This document shows positions 29,501 through 31,604 of a stretch of DNA of 31,604 bases, in pieces (within the stretch, counting starts at the first letter, position 1; each line of letters begins with the position of its first letter). The notes under the pieces are model-generated. The model was not told the DNA's origin. It did no database searches and saw only the letters and a program-made list of their open reading frames with translations. A program made the position numbers and the translations under genes. Source of the stretch: JBJENW01 sp051880395 (GTDB lineage Bacteria > Bacillota > Clostridia > Lachnospirales > Lachnospiraceae); assembly GCA_051880395.1 (NCBI GenBank), contig JBJENW010000382.1, positions 1 through 31,604 of the forward strand, written 5' to 3'.

Positions 29501-31455
29501 GCGATGACTGGTATCTTGCTATGATCTGTAACGGAAAACGTGATGCAGAGTTTGCTTTAGACTTCCTGAAAGAAGGTCAGGAGTACTATGCTATAATTTA
29601 CAAAGATGGCGCAACCAGTGAAGATATTGATGTTGAGATGCAGGTAGTAACCAGCGAATCCGTACTTACGATTCCGATGGCAGCAAAAGGCGGAGCAAGT
29701 GTGAAAATTACACAAGAATCTCCATCTGTTCCGGATGCGATTACTCTGAATCAGGAAAAGGTGGAACTGGAACAGTTTACTTCTGTTCAGTTGAATGCAG
29801 TTGTTACCCCTGAAGAGTGTGATTTTGATACAGTGAACTGGTCTTCCAGTGATGAATCTGTAGTAACGGTTAAAGACGGTGTGATTACTGCTGTGAATCC
29901 TGGTATTGCATGGGTTACTGCAACCGCAGCGTTCAATGAAGAGGTTACTGCGATTTGCGAAGTAAATGTAGTATGGCCGAAATATGAAATGAACAGCGAA
30001 GTGTGGACGATTCATGAGGAGAATCGTGAGAACTGGCAGCTGAATTCCGAAAGCTCTCTGACGATTGTCAGTGAGAGCGGTGAGTATGGTAATTCTGTAC
30101 ATGATGCAAAGAATGTGTTCTTTACAGATGTAGAGGGTGATTTTACTGCTACGGTAAAAGTTTCTTTTGATCCGGAAGACAATTATCAGTCCGCAGGTCT
30201 GATTGTATACCAGGACGATAAGAATGTATTTGAGTTACTTCGCAGATACCACAGCCGTAATGGCGGAAGAATTATCTCAGGTGTCAATATTGATAATGGA
30301 AAATTTGCAGATGATTCGAATGGAGAGCCGCGTGTGGCAGATGAGAATGCAGGAATTCCGGTTTATCTGAAAGTAACCAAAGTTGGAAATAGATTCCATG
30401 CATTTTATAGTGTTGATAATGAAACCTGGATTGCAGTTACAGATGAAGACGGCATTCTGAACAATGGCATTACGGCAGAAAAACTGAAAGTCGGAATCTA
30501 CTGTGTAAACGGAAGTGGAAGAAGCGGTTCTATTCCAGCTACATTTGAAGACTTTACATTGGAACAGAATGGAACTTTCAATCAGATTGACTTTGCAGTT
30601 GAACTGGATCAGACTCTGGAGACGCTGAAGGTTGAGTTGGAAAAGTTGATTTCCTATACTGAAAAGTTTGAAGCAAAGGATTATACTGAGACAAGCTATC
30701 AGGCATTACAGGATGCAGTTGCAAAAGCAGAAGAAGCTTTGGAAGATGGTACAAATAAGGTACTGATGAAAGAGTGCATTGACGAAATAAAGAGTGCGAT
30801 TGCTGGATTGGCATCGAGCATTCCGTGGTATCCAATTCTGCCACCGACTGACATTGAAGAGCCGGAAGATCCAAGCATTCCGTGGTACCCAATTTTGCCG
30901 CCGACTGACATTGAAGAGCCGGAAGATCCGAGTATTCCGTGGTATCCAATTCTTCCATCTGATCCGGGAGATAACAATTCTGAGAATACCGGAAATGGTG
31001 GCAACAGTGGTAGTAGCTCTTCTGGTAGTAGTTCTTCTGGTAGTGGTTCTTCTGGCGGCAGTTCTTCTAGCAGCAGCTCCTCCAGCAATGCATCATCTGA
31101 AGCAACACCTGGTACATGGATTCAGGATGAGCTTGGATGGCAGTTCAAGTGGGAAAACCGTGTTGCAGCAATGAACCAGTGGGTACGTTCTAGCTCTGGC
31201 GGCAGATTGAACTGGTACTACATCGGTGCAAACGGGTACATGAGTGAGGGATGGCAGGAATTAAACGGTCATAAATATTATTTCCATGCTGTTTCTGATG
31301 GTACAAGGGGACATATGTACACCGGATGGCATCAGATTGAAGGAAAGTGGTATTATTTCACGGAGACTTCAGGGGCATTAGAAGGAAGTCTTGTAGTCAA
31401 CACGACTACACCTGATGGATATTCTGTTGATGCAAATGGAGTATGGGTTCCGTAA
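26529..31455 (+). CDS. Secreted multidomain GH97 glycoside hydrolase with cell-wall-binding tail
   Basis: ATG 26529 after GGAGAAAGGGGAGTAAC. Order: signal peptide (cleavage probably after LGA); acidic 7-aa repeats (26694-27018) interrupted by the N gap; NPCBM-type module (27115-27555, ICAHAASEISYDI); Ig-like Big_2 (27600-27870). Then GH97 N-domain (27890-28640) and the TIM barrel (28690-29450) with GWTWLNKDS, DYVLMDDGWQ, GIKGIKIDFFNS (D at 29014, the nucleophile position of retaining GH97s) and ALTREGILGAE (candidate acid/base Glu at 29161 or 29179). Next: GH97 C-domain, a second Big_2 (29725-29965), a concanavalin-like module (29990-30560), a FIVAR-like helical repeat (30600-30815), three Pro-rich repeats, a Ser/Gly linker and choline/cell-wall-binding-type repeats (31110-31455). 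The Asp suggests a retaining alpha-galactosidase-like enzyme rather than an inverting SusB type. Frames before and after the N run differ, but only because the N count is arbitrary. Confidence 0.88.
26694..27018 (+). repeat. 21-nt coding tandem repeat (EKTEESD / EETEESD)
   Basis: Each unit is a 7-codon repeat, GAGAAGACYGAGGAGTCTGAT with small changes (AAG/GAG, TCT/TCC); about six units before the gap and five after. It encodes a strongly acidic spacer behind the signal peptide. Copy number is unknown because the assembly breaks here. Confidence 0.9.
26821..26920. other. Assembly gap (100 N)
   Basis: Exactly 100 N's inside the tandem repeat, beginning one base into a GAG codon. To keep the frame and repeat register the true missing length should be 3 + 21n nt (for example 87 or 108), so 100 is only a placeholder. 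Confidence 0.9.
30820..30957 (+). repeat. 57-nt coding repeat (IPWYPILPPTDIEEPEDPS)
   Basis: Two complete 19-codon units (30820, 30877) and a partial third (30934). A Pro/Trp-rich acidic linker between the FIVAR-like part and the Ser/Gly stretch; probably a cell-wall-spanning spacer. Confidence 0.9.
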
Positions 31456-31509
31456 TGATATAATAAAATAATGATGCAATTTCTCATTTTTTCCTAAATA
31501 TGGTTTTAA

Positions 31510-31557
31510 AAATTCAGGTCGATGTGGGCAGCCATCCTATATCGGCCTGAATTTTTT
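31510..31557 (+). terminator. Rho-independent terminator
   Basis: 14-bp stem AAATTCAGGTCGAT / ATCGGCCTGAATTT (one G-T pair), 17-nt loop, then TTT; ends the GH97 transcript. The last 47 bases hold nothing recognised. Confidence 0.9.
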
Positions 31558-31604
31558 TGAAAGTAAATAACTAGGTGAAAAGCGACTCATTTTTCATGTT
31601 TGAT

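Overview
The window looks like chromosomal DNA from a low-GC gut Firmicute, most probably a Lachnospiraceae member (Blautia / Ruminococcus gnavus / Clostridium type). The basis is AGGAGG-type ribosome binding sites, A+T-rich intergenic DNA with many intrinsic terminators, a YesM/YesN two-component pair, a DUF4234 protein, and a large secreted enzyme ending in choline/cell-wall-binding-type repeats. No rRNA, tRNA or CRISPR array was seen.

Layout. (1) 1-2440 is decayed: a multiply broken lipoprotein/membrane gene (150-666), an intact DUF4234 gene (663-1037), a possible recombinase scrap, the first 47 codons of a B12-binding radical SAM gene cut off abruptly (1683-1823), and a minus-strand coding remnant (2067-2350). 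(2) 2440-20498 is an accessory island: about 25 mostly plus-strand, mostly unrecognised small genes with strong ribosome binding sites. Recognisable members are a DUF5983-like protein, zinc-ribbon proteins, an orphan DNA (cytosine-5) methyltransferase and a YopX-family protein. These are typical of Firmicute conjugative elements, plasmids and prophages. The island carries two insertions: an IS3-family element (6101-7891) and a solo IscB/omegaRNA element (about 11711-13540) that split island genes. It also holds a minus-strand two-gene unit encoding a predicted bacterial RNase A-fold toxin and a small partner (8192-8999). Several separately terminated gene blocks start with a shared leader motif built around TTTCCATACTGAT. 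(3) About 20498 is a sharp junction where an island gene is cut after about 13 codons and runs into the 3' end of a LysR regulator. (4) 20498-31604 is ordinary host-like DNA: a broken LysR gene, a divergent MATE exporter with a LysR-type box between them, a YesN/YesM two-component system, and a secreted multidomain GH97 glycoside hydrolase.

How the parts may work together: YesM/YesN probably senses an extracellular signal, possibly sugar-related, and may control the adjacent GH97 enzyme. LysR formerly controlled the MATE exporter. The island genes look like blocks of a mobile element under an element-specific start signal. It shows recent decay: in-frame stops, a homopolymer frameshift, IS insertions and end truncations. 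The 100-N run at 26821-26920 lies inside a 21-nt coding repeat and is an assembly gap of arbitrary length. The GH97 gene is best read as one gene across it.
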